A stretch of 64,000 nucleotides of DNA. Source: Cristatella mucedo (taxonomy: Eukaryota; Bryozoa; Phylactolaemata; Cristatellidae). Positions 1 through 12,207 of this stretch are shown here, one piece after another (the stretch's first letter is position 1; each line of letters starts with the position of its first letter). The notes under the pieces were generated by a model. The model was not told the DNA's origin. It made no database searches and saw only the letters and a program-made list of their open reading frames with translations. The translations under genes and the position numbers were made by a program. The stretch spans positions 6,578,001-6,642,000 of the forward strand of contig WPIO01000010.1 in the NCBI GenBank assembly GCA_009760855.2, written 5' to 3'.

Positions 1-56
1 GCTCTGTGGTCTGGGACTACTATACTCGCCACCGCAGTTCACTCTGTGCTTGGTAT

Positions 57-402
57 ACCCCAGCCGAAGGTTTCAATGAGTGCCAAGGGGTTCGGCCCTT
101 TGATGTTAAAGTTAGACCACTTAGCAGCACTGCGTACTCTGGCCCAGTAGCCTGACAGTTCTCTCACAATGGCCTTTGTGCTGCTCTTTGATTGCCATTC
201 ATTAAAATTACTCTGGCTATATTGATTTAAAAGGGCCATGAAAGACATGCCTATGCTTGCCCGGCAGCATCCAATCACATGGTTTGGAAGAGGCGGTCGA
301 TAGCGACGGCCGACGGCCGATTTAATCTGTGCAGTACTGTTATTCAGCTCGTGGAACATTCGCGCTTGCGGTCGCCTCCGCATTTGAAGACGAAGTGGCG
401 TA
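57..402 (+). promoter_or_regulatory. Upstream / 5'UTR region of dispanin gene A
   Basis: This stretch is related to the region just upstream of gene C (63557-63895). Shared blocks occur in the same order and spacing: GAAGGTTTCA (66 and 63564), GTTAAAGTT (105 and 63600), GCTTGCCCG with a following ATCCAA (255 and 63757), a GGT(C)GATAGC block (about 296 and 63797) and TCGTGGA (349 and 63846). A CCAAT-like element lies near 271 in copy A. No clear TATA box is seen. The transcription start is unknown; the conserved TCGTGGA block about 50 bp before the ATG probably lies in the 5'UTR. Bases 1-56 show nothing I can assign. Confidence 0.55.
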
Positions 403-708
403 ATGAGTGCGAGAGTCAATGCATACGACGGAGTTGGCCAGAACCCGTACGGCGTTCAGCCACCGCCTGCTTATCAGCCTCCCTCAGTATGGAGTTACAA
501 CCAGCCAAATTCTTTCGGCTTCGACGCCCAGCCCAGCCGCTCCAGCGAGCCACAGGGCTCGAGCGCTCAGCCGAGCTACGGCGCTCAGCTGAGCCACAGC
601 ACTCTGCTCGTCTACGACGCTCAGCCGGGCCACGGCGGAGGTGCCGCCGTATCGTCAGTTACCAACAATCAGAACCTGAAGTTTAACTTTGTTGCTGTTC
701 AGGCTCCG
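403..708 (+). CDS. Dispanin (CD225/IFITM-like) gene A, exon 1: proline-rich cytoplasmic N-terminus
   Basis: This 102-codon exon starts at ATG 403 and ends in a good splice donor, CCG|GTAAGC at 708/709, in phase 0. The product begins with a Pro/Gln/Tyr-rich segment containing QNPYG and a PPPAY motif at residues 20-24, then a Ser/Gln-rich stretch with repeated AQP units. PPxY motifs bind WW domains such as those of NEDD4-type ubiquitin ligases, and disordered proline-rich N-termini are normal for dispanins; a role in trafficking or turnover is inference. Gene C shares QN-YG, PPPAYQPP and SY-QP at the same positions, which supports both the reading frame and the start. Joining it to the exon at 12208 is supported by matching phase 0, orientation and gene-family logic, not by a transcript. 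Overlapping frames here are shadows. Confidence 0.75.
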
Positions 709-770
709 GTAAGCGGTACGGCCCGATTGGCCGGTGCGTCGTTGCAATCGTGAGAAACCCTGGCCCTGTA

Positions 771-795
771 GAGCCACCGACAATCTCGGTGGCTC
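771..795. repeat. Perfect 10-bp inverted repeat (hairpin) in intron 1 of gene A
   Basis: GAGCCACCGA (771-780) and TCGGTGGCTC (786-795) are exact reverse complements around a 5-base loop, CAATC. It lies about 60 bases after the splice donor. It does not match the histone 3' stem-loop sequence. It could be an intronic RNA structure or the end of a lost element; no function can be assigned. Confidence 0.6.
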
Positions 796-1149
796 CTGTT
801 TTACGATCGCTTGGTATCCCCCCACCGACCGCGACATAGCCTTCAGTTTAGAAAGCACAGTCGAGGTGCACCCCAAGCCTCCAAAGGAGCTATGGTTGGG
901 TCTACTTGTACAAAAAGTACTCACTGTGGCTGTGGAATAGATTGGTAAAGAATAGAGCCAGACACTCGCATGTTAAGGAATGGGAGCGGTCTGTTTGGCT
1001 GTCCCACTCACCCGGCGTTGGCATTATTGAGTGCAAAGGTGGAGCAGCTCTGATGCGTTAGCTGTGCTTGAATGTTCAAGCTCCAGCAAGATGTTGACAG
1101 TTCTGCTTATGTATAGCAAAAGTATTAGCAATAGGAAGAGCAGAGCTGT

Positions 1150-1665
1150 CATGCCATGGCCTTCGACCCCTAAAGGTGGATCGAGGGATACAGAACAAAG
1201 GTCCTAAGCTGACTTACAAGGCCAGCCACGGCTGGACTTCTTCATGCCTAGCCGAACTGCTGCACCAGCTTCAGCCTCTGCATGCCTTCGGGTCATTTAC
1301 GAACGATAAATTTGCTGTTCGATTCCCAAGCTTAAGGACCGTGGGCGACAGAAGCTGTAGCTCTGCAGGTCCTAGACTGTTATACTCATTTACATATTTC
1401 ATTTGCAGTGACAACTACTCTTCTGCTGCCGTCTATGGCAAATCCGTTCTAGCCGTCCTGGGCTATTTCTACCATGCTAATCACCACCTCAACTGCTATC
1501 CTCGCTTATCTACATATCACAATACCGTTGTAGCCTGAGGTGAAGTCAGTCGTCGACCGATTGCATACCAAAAGCCGCTTCGGCTTTGAATGCACCATAA
1601 ATAGCTCTCCTGCTTAACACCCACATGGTTTTTATGGTTTTGTGGAGTTAAAGATGGCGATATTT
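1150..1665 (+). mobile_element. LINE family B, 3' fragment
   Basis: This matches the 3' part of the other family B copies: the segment encoding an L-A-E-L-L-H-Q-L-Q-like peptide, the 'gacagaagctgtagctctgcaggtcctagactg' region and the tail with 'taacacccacatggtttttatggttttgtggagtt'. The frame is broken. It is a 5'-truncated insertion in the gene A intron. Bases 796-1150 and 1666-2590 carry nothing I can assign. Confidence 0.75.
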
Positions 1666-2590
1666 GGTTTAATGATACTGACTAGCCTCTCTACCTATTC
1701 AAATTTTGGCACCTCTGCCATTTTCCCTAATACTTATCGCCCGAATGCTGTTTCGATTCCTCAACGTAGGCAACCTTGTTTCACTTTAACCTACGAAATT
1801 TCAACAAATAGCACAAAAAGGCGATCGACATCGATGGTCTTAAATTGGAATAAAGCAGGAGGCTAGATGGCCCGGGTCATTGAAGGTCATAGAATAAAAC
1901 ACCCATGCTCTTATGCCCAATAAGACATTCGGTTGGTTAACCGGGAGCCAGTTGTTCTATAACGAGCAACCAAACCACAGTTGCACGGTGCCTATCGAAG
2001 AAAAGCAGCTGTCTGGCAGTTATACAATTAAGTGCTGGCCAGGCCACCGGAGGCGTCGGAATGCTCTCATGCAGTCGTATGCAGTTTAGTTGGTAGATAA
2101 AGAACCATGTTTTTAACCCCTGAAATAAAAACTGCAGTTGAGCTTTGCATTTCTTTAAATTGCCACTATATCGCCCTTTGACAGGTTCGGTGGCCCAGGC
2201 CATCGAATGCCACGGCACGAGAACACATGAGCGAAATATCACCAGGTTCCGTGGGTAAACCCATAAAATTATTCTGCATAAGTTGAAATCGAAACCCTAG
2301 TTTAATGCTGATTGTGGGAAGTCATCGGTATTACAGTGGATTATAGTTATTAATGAGACCCATATACAAGAAGCAGGACATATAGTTAGGGACAATATGT
2401 GCAGTGTCAGCATCCATAATATGCATAGTGTTATAATAACCAGCACCATCACCGATAAACGCACGAAGAAAAATCCTAACGACCCGGAACATGCAGTGAG
2501 GAACAAGTTTATTTGAGTCCCATTACAAAAATGGTCAAGTGAGGGGATCGCATCTGGCAGAAGGAAGTGATTTATGACGTAGTGCATTGT
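1666..2590. other. Unassigned intronic sequence
   Basis: No convincing coding region or complete repeat is visible. Short open frames here have no recognisable motifs. Some may be very old LINE remnants. Confidence 0.4.
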
Positions 2591-3790
2591 TTATCAGTTT
2601 GTAATTCCACAAAGCAACAAAGACTAACGGGCGGTTATACGAGGGGGGAGTTTTTGTAGCACATTTCCATGCCTAAGTGGCTTCGGTTATGCATTCGGTA
2701 GCTAACAAACATCGTCTCACGAACAGAAGAGAATGTGTGAAGCATAGCTGAGTCAGAAGAGCAGTTTAAATGATAAACAGCCTGGTAGTTGCAGCTCAGG
2801 ATGGCTGAAAAGAATGTGCCATAGTCGGCAGCAGGACCAAAGATGTTGTTGCATAAAAGTTTCAGAAGTCAGTTCCACAGTTGAGGGCACACAGAGCAAA
2901 GGCTCCTGTCACCAGCAGTCTTTAATTCGAGGAGCTGAGCTGCTAATGTATTTTCCATACAGGACGTAGGGACATGTGGAGGCTGAAACTAATGCAGCAG
3001 TTCAGCTAGATAGGATGAAACTGGGCAGACGCGGGCTATGCGGGTCAGCATTATATCTTTGTTCTGCACCATTTGAACAACAACAAGCAACCCTAGCTTT
3101 TTCTTTAAAGAAGACATACGGTCTAACCACTGAGCTTTGTAAACTAGCCTTGCATCCAAATTCTCTGTGAGCTTCAGTGGCCTAGTTGCTTTTTTCAGTT
3201 GCCCAGTCAAAAGGCTTTTCTAATAATCCAGCTGAGACAGATACAATGAGCTAACTAAAAACAAATTCAACCTACCGTGGAAGAAATTTAAAAATCTGAG
3301 ATAGAGCTCGGACGTGATGGCCATTAGTGTAAATAGACCTAACGAAGCTTTCAAAATCTAGCTAGCTGCCGAACATGAAACCATAATTCCGAGCGTAAGG
3401 AGATGGTCGCACAGCAGTATCATCTATTAGAAGAGCTGAGGTTTCCGGTTAAGTCACAAGCTTTGGGTGTCGTATGGGTACCAATGCAACTATGTAGTCG
3501 TTCAGCATAAGGACCTACCCAAACATCTAGAATCGATTGTTTGCAAGACAAGTATCAGTTTATCAATTGCTGCAGCATATTCTAACGGTGAAAATGACAA
3601 ATAATGTGGGCATCTTTAGAATCCAAGTGCTATTCGATGGGCCCAAATCAATTTTCCTATTGGTTGAGTACAAACAGAGTAAATTGAAGTAGCTAGAATG
3701 GACCCTGGGTGACTCTACAGGTCACTAGTGTGGTGGATGAGATCTGACCCTCGTACGACAGGGACTGAACCGGTCTGAGAAGTAAGATTG
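2590..3790 (-). mobile_element. LINE family B, minus-strand 3' half
   Basis: The left end is the reverse complement of the family B tail ('ttccacaaagcaacaaag', then 'cctaagtggcttcggttatgcattcggtagc'). Sequence continues rightward through the post-RT region to the RT segment near 3600-3790, parallel to the copy at 21100-22400. Many stops and frameshifts make it inactive. Confidence 0.7.
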
Positions 3791-4740
3791 AAACCAGGAT
3801 ATAGGATAGTGGCTGGTTTTGCAGATTGATCGTTTTTTTAAATTCTTCATGTATGATACCGTGAGCAAGAGTTTCTAAGGCATCTGTTTAGATCTAGCAG
3901 TGCTACGGCAGTGAATTGTGTGTCATCATTGCTTCCTTCAGATGTAATTGCTTACTTGGATTAGAGCCGTTTCAGCAGAGTGTTTCCCCAAAACCCCGAC
4001 TGGAATTCTTATTTCATTACATTACGTATACTGCGTGCCACCGGCTTCTTATCGACAATTTTTTCTCCAGAATCTTTGACAAAAAAGAGTGAAGCAAAAC
4101 TGGAGATAGTTTCAGACATCTGTATCTAATCCGGGTTTTGTAAGTATCTGTCTTGCAATAGCTGATTTGAAGGACTTTGGTAATAATAATAAAAGTCATA
4201 ATAATACAGATAATAAATTTGCATGGCTCTCTAATGGACCTTAATCTTTCTCTAGGGACTTCACATTGGTTTCAAAGGAAATAAGGTGCTCGAGCCTCAC
4301 GACCCAGATCTTGCCTTTGAGTCTTGCAGCAGTCGAAAATTGATTGTCCACTGCAGTCCTTAGTGGTAGCCGATAGGTAGCCGAAGGCTCAGCTTCCTTT
4401 ATATAAACGATTTTGCTGAATCGCGTCTCTTTTGTAGCTGATTTTATCTATACTTGGGTACTAAACCATTTATAGGGTCGCAGTTTACGATTCAGCAATT
4501 ACTTTACTCTGAGGTGGCTTTATTGAGGCACGATCGTGCACAATTTGTTACAGTAAAGAACTCTGACAAACCTCCTGGCATTGAGATCATACTAACTAAA
4601 GGCACATTCCTAAATGATAGTGGTGATAGTAAATGATAATGGTAGTGGTAGTTGGGTAGTTTGGTGATTGTTAGGGTAGTTGCGAAGTTAGGTGGTAGTT
4701 CTCATTGTTAGGTAGGCTGAAGACTGAGAATTAAATACCT
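3791..4740. other. Unassigned intronic sequence with a GGTAGT-rich patch
   Basis: No gene or clear element is seen. Bases 4618-4710 are a G/T-rich imperfect repeat built from 'tgatagt' and 'ggtagtt'-like units. Confidence 0.4.
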
Positions 4741-5928
4741 AAGGTGAGTGATACAATTCTCAAGTCGATGCACTGCTTGATTGGGAGCCATTGCAAATCG
4801 GCAGAAAGTGGTTTAGTGTGGTGACTGCAACACTCTCGTCGGAGAATCCGAGCAGAAAGGTATTGTAGGAACTGATTGCTTAGGCCAGCAGACTTGCCTG
4901 CTGTGAATTACAGTAGCCAAGATATGACGTCAATCATGCATAGAACAACATTTATGAAGCATCCCTCTTTATAAAGACCCAACTTTCGCAATATTTATCA
5001 GCTGGAAGTGACCTGATTTCACTTTGGTGCAGATGTGGTCGTGTAGTATAAGTTCACTTTGGAGCAAGACACGGAGCTTTCGTGGAGATGCTCCTGGAGA
5101 TATTATGGCTGAGCTGATCTTGACCCATAACCTTTCCGTTCTGTTAACTCGTTCTAAGTTAAACTTATCGAATAAAAATTGTCATCATTAAATTGAGAAA
5201 TGTTCTCTTCCATCCTTACGTGGATGTCAGCATTACATGCAGCAAGAGAGTTGAGAGATTTCGTCGTCCGGGATGCTGGGAGTGATACCGTCGTAGTCAC
5301 ATCTGTGTGTCATCAGGTAGGGAGTGAAAGCCTATATTGTGCTAAAAGACTGGATTGCCAAGAGGGACAGTTTAAATTGGCAAAAGAAGCTGACCAGGTA
5401 CTGTACCCTATTTCATGCACCTACATTAGTGGCACCTCCTACGAGTGTTGACCTTTAAAATAAGCACTGTGGATTGTCTCAATGGCAAAGGGTCTACACC
5501 AAAGGGTCTACACCAGGGCTACACCAGCTAGAGGAGTGGCGGACTAAAAGGACTTGGCGATCAATAGTATTAAACGGTTGCGAAAGATCGAGCAAAAGAG
5601 TTGAGCGAATTTACCTAAGTTTGGTTTCCAGAGAAGGTCGGCTCTGCACTCAAAGCAATGCTGACTTTGTGGAATGATTAGCCATAAAGCTAGGCTGTAA
5701 CTCATTTGTAGCTCCAATTTTTTTTTATAAAAACTGTATCCGATCAGCTACTACTCGATCTTTGATAGGAGTGGCATAAGGGCAACTGGGCGGAAGTTGC
5801 ATTTGTCCTAATTTAAGTTGAATTTCCTAATTACTGGCCCCCATAATAGGCTTTTTAAAAGGTTCAGTAATAATGCATGAGGATAACATATCAATTATGC
5901 TTTTCTTAAATATATATATATATATGTA

Positions 5929-5969
<41 letters not shown>

Positions 5970-6500
5970 CAATATATTTATATATATACATATTATGTTA
6001 GTAATGAATGGCTGCTAGCAGGAGATCCATAGATCCCACGACCAGCACTGGGAAAGAGTCTGGGGAGCTAACAGTCCTCATGGCTGGTAGACAAATTTCG
6101 GGATATGCTAAGTCATGGCAGGTTTTTATGTTGACATTGAGGTGCTGCAAGTAATTGAGGTAGTATAAATCAGTTGGAATGTTACTGAAGGAGATTTATC
6201 TAATAAGGATGCAATTACTGTAGGGATATACTCTGATCTTGTCTCTCTTGCTGACAACGGAGCTAGAGAAGCGATCTGCTAGATCGCCACAAGGTTACTA
6301 GGTCAGGTGCTAAACTGCAATCTACTAAGGAGATAGTTTTTGTAGACATCAGGATTTTATATTTTACATCTGCTCTTTGAGATTTTTCGTAGAAGCTTTA
6401 CTTGGCCTTTGCTAGAATATATTAGTAAGATTCAAAGTATTCCTCGTACACCTGTCAATATACAGCCAGTCCTGGCCTGTTTTACTTTTTCTCTAGCTAG
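4740..6500 (-). mobile_element. LINE family A, minus-strand copy (post-RT and RT region)
   Basis: Bases 4770-5160 match the reverse complement of the family A segment encoding the S-R-L-D-F-C-N-S-L-L-like region and the stretch before it. The region further right parallels the 5' RT part of the copy at 16945-19100. A (TA)n tract interrupts it at 5910-5966. The copy is heavily mutated. Confidence 0.6.
5910..5966. repeat. (TA)n microsatellite
   Basis: About 57 bp of TA repeats with a few TG interruptions. Confidence 0.95.
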
Positions 6501-6879
6501 TGCTTCGCAGACCTAGAAAGTTAAATTGTACAACAAACTACAGACCGTCTTGATGAGTGCACACTGTGTGCTTAGTCATGGAGACATAGTTGTCAAAAGC
6601 GTCGGACAGTGTCCACTTGCAGCCTCGTACAGATGAGAACAGGTCGGAGTAAGGTTTGAGCAGATGGAGCGAGGAAGATATTTTCACTTGGAAATCAGCA
6701 CTATCATCTTTCTTCATGTTTTGCTATTCACAGATGATTTAGGATAGGAAGGTGGTACAGAATGAAGGCTAAATGAGAAGCACACATCTTAAGACATACA
6801 TAATTTCGTAATATTGAAAGACATTGGCTTACATTCGAGCGACAATATTTGGCCGAGTATGCAACCCTTATTTTTTAAA

Positions 6880-7185
6880 TAATAATGATAATAATACATT
6901 CGTTATAGCTCACTCAGAAAACTCAATCTCTTTTCACATAATTTAAAAGGGCTGCAGAGGACGCATAGTTGAATGGTTAGTATTAACATGGTCAATGACA
7001 ACATCCATAGCATGGCTACAGTTGACATGCACTGGGTCACCTAGCTAGCCAACATGGTTTGTTGCAGCATGCACAGTTTTTTAGTTAGGTTATTACATTA
7101 ATCAATAGCGAAAAATTAGTCAGGCACAAAATCCAGTGCTGGAAGCATTAGTAGTGCTGCAGAAACTAGTACTAAAAGCACCCGG
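6880..7185 (-). mobile_element. LINE family A, 3' end fragment
   Basis: The left edge has an 'aataatgataataata' tail, followed by the reverse complement of the family A 3' end (ACTCAATCTCTTT) and the adjacent segment. It is a 5'-truncated insertion. Confidence 0.65.
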
Positions 7186-7299
7186 AGCAAAAATGGACTA
7201 TTTCTTGCACTCAAAATTGAATTTTAAGTCGAACACATTTTTCTAAAACAAATGAGAACGTCGTAGCTTAGGGCAATATATTTCATACACATCTGGCAG

Positions 7300-8530
7300 C
7301 ATGCCATTGGAAAGACTCAAACCAAGAAACTGTAAACAATCCGTGTCGTGTGAGGGCAGGTCTCATCAGCAAGAACAGTCACCAGTGGAGTGCCTCAAGG
7401 GTACATCATCAGTTGATTTGTGTTCTCTATTACTATTCAACCTCTGGGAAAGTGTATCTTAGCTCATATACTAGGGCACTACTTTTATGCTGATGGTATA
7501 GAGCAGTATTTGCCGGTTTAACCTTCCAAATCTGATACTTCGACTAATAGACTGAATGCTTGCCTTACAGATATTTGATCCTGGGTGTAGGAAAATGTCT
7601 TAAAACTAAACGACGATAAAAATTAACAGTTGCTTATAAGACGCCCTCACCGTGAGGCTGGATTAGAAGCATTCGCTTTGTAATAGATGATGCTATTGTG
7701 CGACTATGATCTCGTGCTTGAAATTTAGGTACCTTTTTAAACAACTGCCTAAACTTCAAAAGCTTCATTCAGAAGACTGCTTCTACAGCTAGTCGTCACG
7801 TTCGATTCGTACCTAAGTTTAGGAACTGTCCTCCACATTGGTTTTTAAACTAATAAGCTAGCTCCTGTGTTCTTTCTCTGCAAGATTATTGTAATTTCAT
7901 TTTGACTTGCCTACCGAAGCATGCCAGTAGGCCAGTACAGCTTGCTATAAATATGGCTGCAAGGCTAGTTTAAAATCCCAGAGGTCTGACCATGTGTCTG
8001 CCAGGCTAAAAAGCTAGGACGGCTGTAGTTTGAATAATTGATAGGAGCCAAGTTCTTAAGCTGACCTAATAAGCCAGCCTCGGCATAGCTCCTCATACCT
8101 AGCTGAACTGCTGCATCAGTTTCAGCCTCCTCGTGCGCCCAGGCCCTATATGGACTCTAAATTATCTGTTCCATTTTACGGCTTAAAGACTGTCGGTGAC
8201 AGAAGCTTTAGCTCTGTGGGTTCTTGACTGTGAGACTCGCTTCTAGGATTCTTATGCAACGGCAACTACAGTTCTGCTACCGGCTATGGCAAAAATATTT
8301 CCAGCCGTATTAAGCTACTACTTCCATGTTACTCACTTCCTTAACTACCCTCCTGACTACGCTAAGGTCCCAATTTCTATTTTTAGTGTGAGTTGAAGTC
8401 TGGTGGCTACCGAATGCCTACGGAAAGCAGTTGAGACTGTGAGTGCCCTAGACATAGCTCTCCTGCCTAACTCCCACACAGTCGTTGCTGTTTTTTGAAA
8501 GTACAGGCAGAGATACATTAAATAGAATTA
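7300..8530 (+). mobile_element. LINE family B, 3' half with RT remnant
   Basis: Near 7390 the translation reads G-V-P-Q-G-Y, the RT 'PQG' motif. About 7480 gives H-Y-F-Y-A-D-G where active elements have YADD. Bases 7590-7990 match the region encoding L-K-L-N-D-D-K and N-F-K-S-F-I-Q-K-T-A-S, also seen in the copy at 61922. The tail ends at about 8530. Frameshifts and stops break it throughout. Confidence 0.8.
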
Positions 8531-8554
8531 CTTCAAGCTGACTGCAAACGGTTT

Positions 8555-9200
8555 TTAAAGTAGATAGTGTGGCGACGATGGTGAATCCCTCTTCACCAAT
8601 TTTGTTTGATCTATGAGTATAACAAAAAGCGAAGCTTTTTGAGTGGCATCTGCTATTGTCGGGATAGTCACTTTCAGCCAGGTCTCGTTCAAATCAAGCA
8701 GGTCGAGAGCTTCGTCATGAATCATGGTTTGCATTACGGTGTTTTTACCACTATATGTGAGTGATTTTGCAACTAAATTCAAGATCAGTCGTTCAGTGAT
8801 TGTAGGCCTGATTACTCCTGAGTTAGAGGAACTAACAAAAGCTTTTGAGAGATGGAGCTCTGGGCGGCGGCAGGAAATGCTGGAAAAGCTACATTCGCAC
8901 ACTTTATTCCACGCCTGCTATGGGTCTGGATCTTGTGGAATTTTTGAAATCCACGAACTCCGGCAGCACCAGGCGCATTAATACATACTAACTGCTATAG
9001 AGAAATTAAAACTGGCATGCATGATCTTAGGCATACTCGCAAGATCAGGAACAGCCAGCAAATCTAAAGCTGTAGAACGCTTAGAGAGGAAAGCGAAGTA
9101 TGTATACTGACATGTTTTGGGGAAACGTAATTGATATGAGCCATTGAAGCGGGCAAGCATTAAGATTACAGCAAGTGTTTCCTCATTCGATGCTGGCAAG
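8555..9200 (-). mobile_element. LINE 5' region, minus strand (apurinic-type endonuclease remnant)
   Basis: On the minus strand, 8902-8555 encodes a peptide with A-K-S-L-T and L-D-L-N-E-T-W-L. This resembles the N-terminal 'NARSL...LTETWL' signature of the exonuclease/endonuclease/phosphatase domain of CR1/L2-type LINEs. The part up to 9199 is open but unrecognised and may be the linker or ORF1 region. It probably belongs to family A, but no complete reference copy in the window proves this. Confidence 0.5.
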
Positions 9201-9249
9201 AGCTTCGATTTTTTAAATGAATCATATCGAAGAGGAATTTCGCTTTGAT

Positions 9250-9480
9250 TCTTGGCTTATGTCATGTAATGCAAATTATCTCAGTCTATAACTCCATAAA
9301 CCCTACAGACAGTATAGGTGTTTGGCAGGAAAGTTTGTATAGCCTACTCACATCTTAAGCGGCTTTCGGTACACATTCGGTAGCCAACAGACTCATCTCA
9401 CTCAGCAAAGAGAATGCGGGAGGCATAGCAGAGTCAGGAGAGCAGTTGAGGTAGTGATTTGCTGCTCTATCATTCTCCTT
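9250..9480 (-). mobile_element. LINE family B, 3' end fragment
   Basis: This contains the reverse complement of the family B tail: 'taatgcaaattatctcagtctataactccataaa', then the 'cttaagcggctttcggtacacattcggtagcc' block. Confidence 0.75.
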
Positions 9481-10360
9481 GACGTGCTCTACGACTTACA
9501 GCTTTAATTAATTATGCATGCCAGAATAATGATCGCGATACACCATCCACGTAAAAAATGGTCACCACGTTTAACCTAGGCTCGTCAGTCCAACGCCACG
9601 TTCAAGTCGCGACCTCCATCAGCCAAGAGTAACTGCACAGACAGTGCATACTGCTGAGACAGTACATTCTGTTCAACTCACTGAAGCCTAAAAATAATTA
9701 TATTTGCATGCTTTTGCATTGCTACAAGTTTTTAATTTTAGTGATAACTCTGAATTCTAAAATCTGGAAAGTACTCTCGATAAAACGAACTAGATGGAAT
9801 TGAATGCAGCTTTGAATGATGCATATGGCAATGCGAAACGAGCTTCTTCTAGTTCCACGGTAATCCTGGTGACAAATGCATTTACATTCCTTGTTATATT
9901 GGCAGCTAAACTTTCATGTAACCAGTGAAGCCGTCACAAATTTTAATTCCTAGACGTTCAGTGCTACTACCTTAGCGTGCCATAAATAGAATTAAGTTAC
10001 TTGAAATCTGCTTATCTACAACATGGTGCCACAGTCAACAGGCATGTCAAAACCTGCTAACTATTTTGAGGCAAGCTAACTGGTGATTAGCCGCTATACT
10101 AAAGCCTAAATGTTACCTGATGAAAATAGCACTGTTTATATATGATAGGCAGTATATACAACTTGTTTTTAATCATCTGCTATATTAGGGGAGCTAGGTA
10201 TGTCCTTGGCGATCTCCACTGCATCGAAATGAAATTCTTGCATTACCCTTTCGGTTAGAATCTCATTTGCTAAGGATATGTATTAGATAGATCGTCAGGG
10301 CAGTCCATACTGGAAAAGTTATGATGGGTGAAGTTGCACAATATATTTTGGTTTGAATTT
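9481..10360. other. Unassigned intronic sequence
   Basis: It is AT-rich with no convincing coding or repeat signal. Confidence 0.4.
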
Positions 10361-12050
10361 TTACATGGACAACCAGAACGGCAGACCCCGGCAAATTATA
10401 GACTCGTAGCATTCAAGGATTTCAGAAGAAGCACTTTTATAGAACACTAACTCGATCAATTTTTTTATTATCAAAACTCATTCCTATCTTAGACACTGGA
10501 ACAGGTCGTGGTAGGCAAGATGAACTCATATATCAATGCTTCACACCTTGCTAGTAGGTTCCAGTCTGGCTGTATTGTTAATCACTCCACAGAGTCATCA
10601 TTGCATAGGGTATAATACGACCTACTTAGGAATGCTGACATGGGTAGAGTGTCTCTGCTTGTTTTGCTCGATCTTTCGGGCAGCTTTTGATACTATTGAT
10701 CACAATGTTCTTCTAGAGTGCCTCTCATCTCGCCTAGACATCACTAGCTCTGCTCTGCAATGGTTCACGTCCTATCTCAGTGGGAGACTCCAGAGTATTG
10801 ACGTGAATAACTGAAGGTCATCCGAGGTACCACTGAAATATGGGGTATCTCAGGGCTCCATGCAAGATCCGCTTCTTTTTACGGTTATACTCTCCCTCTT
10901 GCTGATGTGATTGCCAAGCTCAATCTAGGCTTCCACTTCTATGGTGATGACACTCAGTTATACGTTTGCTTTTATCCCTGCCAGCCTTCGAGCACCTCGA
11001 AATCTTTCAACTCACTTGCTGCGTGTATTCATCACATCAACACATGGATTGTAGCAAATTTCTAAAACTAAACTACAATAAAACAAACCTATTATTTATG
11101 GGCAAACCCAGTGTGATTCAGAAATTGTATAGGCTGACGCTCAAAATTGGAGCTTCTAGCATATCTCCTGTTGAATCAGCTTAAAAAATAGGTGTCATAT
11201 TCCAAAGCGACCTCTCGTTAGACGACCATGTCAGCTCCACAGTCAAATCTGCCTATTTTCAGCTTCATAACATTGCTAAAATTAAGGCTTGTGTAGATAA
11301 GGATACCACGGCCAAGTTGGTCGATGCATTCATGACATTCCATCTGGACTTCTGCAACTCACTACTTACTGGCCTCTTGGCATGTGCGATCAGGCGATTG
11401 CAGCTGGTGCGACACTCAGCAGCTATGCTTGTCCGTCGTGAGCGTCGCAGTTGCCACATCAAGCCACTTCTCGCCGACCTGCACTGGCTACAAACCAAGC
11501 AACGGATTGACTTAGAGGTTTTGTCGCTCACTTTTAGGTCACATCATTCTTTGGCTCCAACCTATCTCTCAGATCTACTCCCCCACGAGGCTACGCTTTG
11601 TACCACCCGCTTTTTTTAATCCAACAGTCTACCAACACCTCGTACAAATCTCAAATCCTTTGGTGACCGTGCATTTAATTTGTATGCTCCCAAAGCCTGG
11701 AACTTTGTTCCGACTTGTGTTAGAACATCCACTGACCTGTCTGCATTTAAAAAGAACTTTAAAACACGCCTATTTAGGAACGCATTTAGTGGGTCTCTGT
11801 GGTTTGTCCATTATGTGCTTATGCATGCTGACAGTGATCATGGTGCCACTAACCACATTTGCTTGCTGAGCCGGCTCATGTCACCCCTAACCATGTTATT
11901 CATGTTGTTTATTTATCTAGCATGATGTTACTCACCACTCAATTGCATTTACCCTTGCAGCAGATGTAAAGAGCCTAGAAAGAGATTGAGTTCTCTGAGG
12001 GCGCTTTATCAATTGCATTATTATTCTTATTATTATTATCCACGTACCAA
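10360..12050 (+). mobile_element. LINE family A, RT to 3' end
   Basis: This L2/CR1-like copy is long enough to show family features. It starts with the P-A-N-Y-R region near 10390, followed by A-F-D-T-I-D-H at about 10680 and W-F-T-S-Y-L-S-G-R-L-Q-S. RT motif C reads F-Y-G-D-D-T (about 10940) instead of YADD. Post-RT it has F-C-N-S-L-L-T-G and P-L-L-A-D-L-H-W-L (11340-11500), then K-A-W-N. The tail is 'gagttctctgagggcgctttatcaa' with ATT repeats. Stops and frameshifts show it is dead. It ends about 160 bases before the gene A CD225 exon. Confidence 0.9.
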
Positions 12051-12207
12051 CCAATTAAAACCAGTGATCTTCAGGGGCATACTGCTCCATTGATGTGCCT
12101 AGAATGGTACGGTTTTATGAGCCAGATTATTGTCTTGCAAGCAGTCGTGCCTTATTCTCATTTTATTAAGAAACCTAGTGATTTACTCTTATCTGTGGCT
12201 ATTGTAG

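Larger units (their letters stand above)
709..12207 (+). other. Inferred intron of gene A (about 11.5 kb), filled with retrotransposon debris
   Basis: The donor is GTAAGC at 709. The acceptor is a pyrimidine-rich tract ending in TAG at 12205-12207. Both ends are phase 0. That TAG would be an in-frame stop if translated, so the downstream exon cannot extend left of 12208. The intron contains fragments of LINE families A and B on both strands, described separately. A small additional exon inside the intron cannot be excluded without transcripts. Confidence 0.6.

Noticed and set aside
279-686. 135-codon open frame overlapping gene A exon 1
   Set aside because: It is the shifted frame of the dispanin exon. 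The frame at 403 has the conserved PPPAY start shared with gene C and a proper donor, while this one has only an arginine-rich shadow translation.
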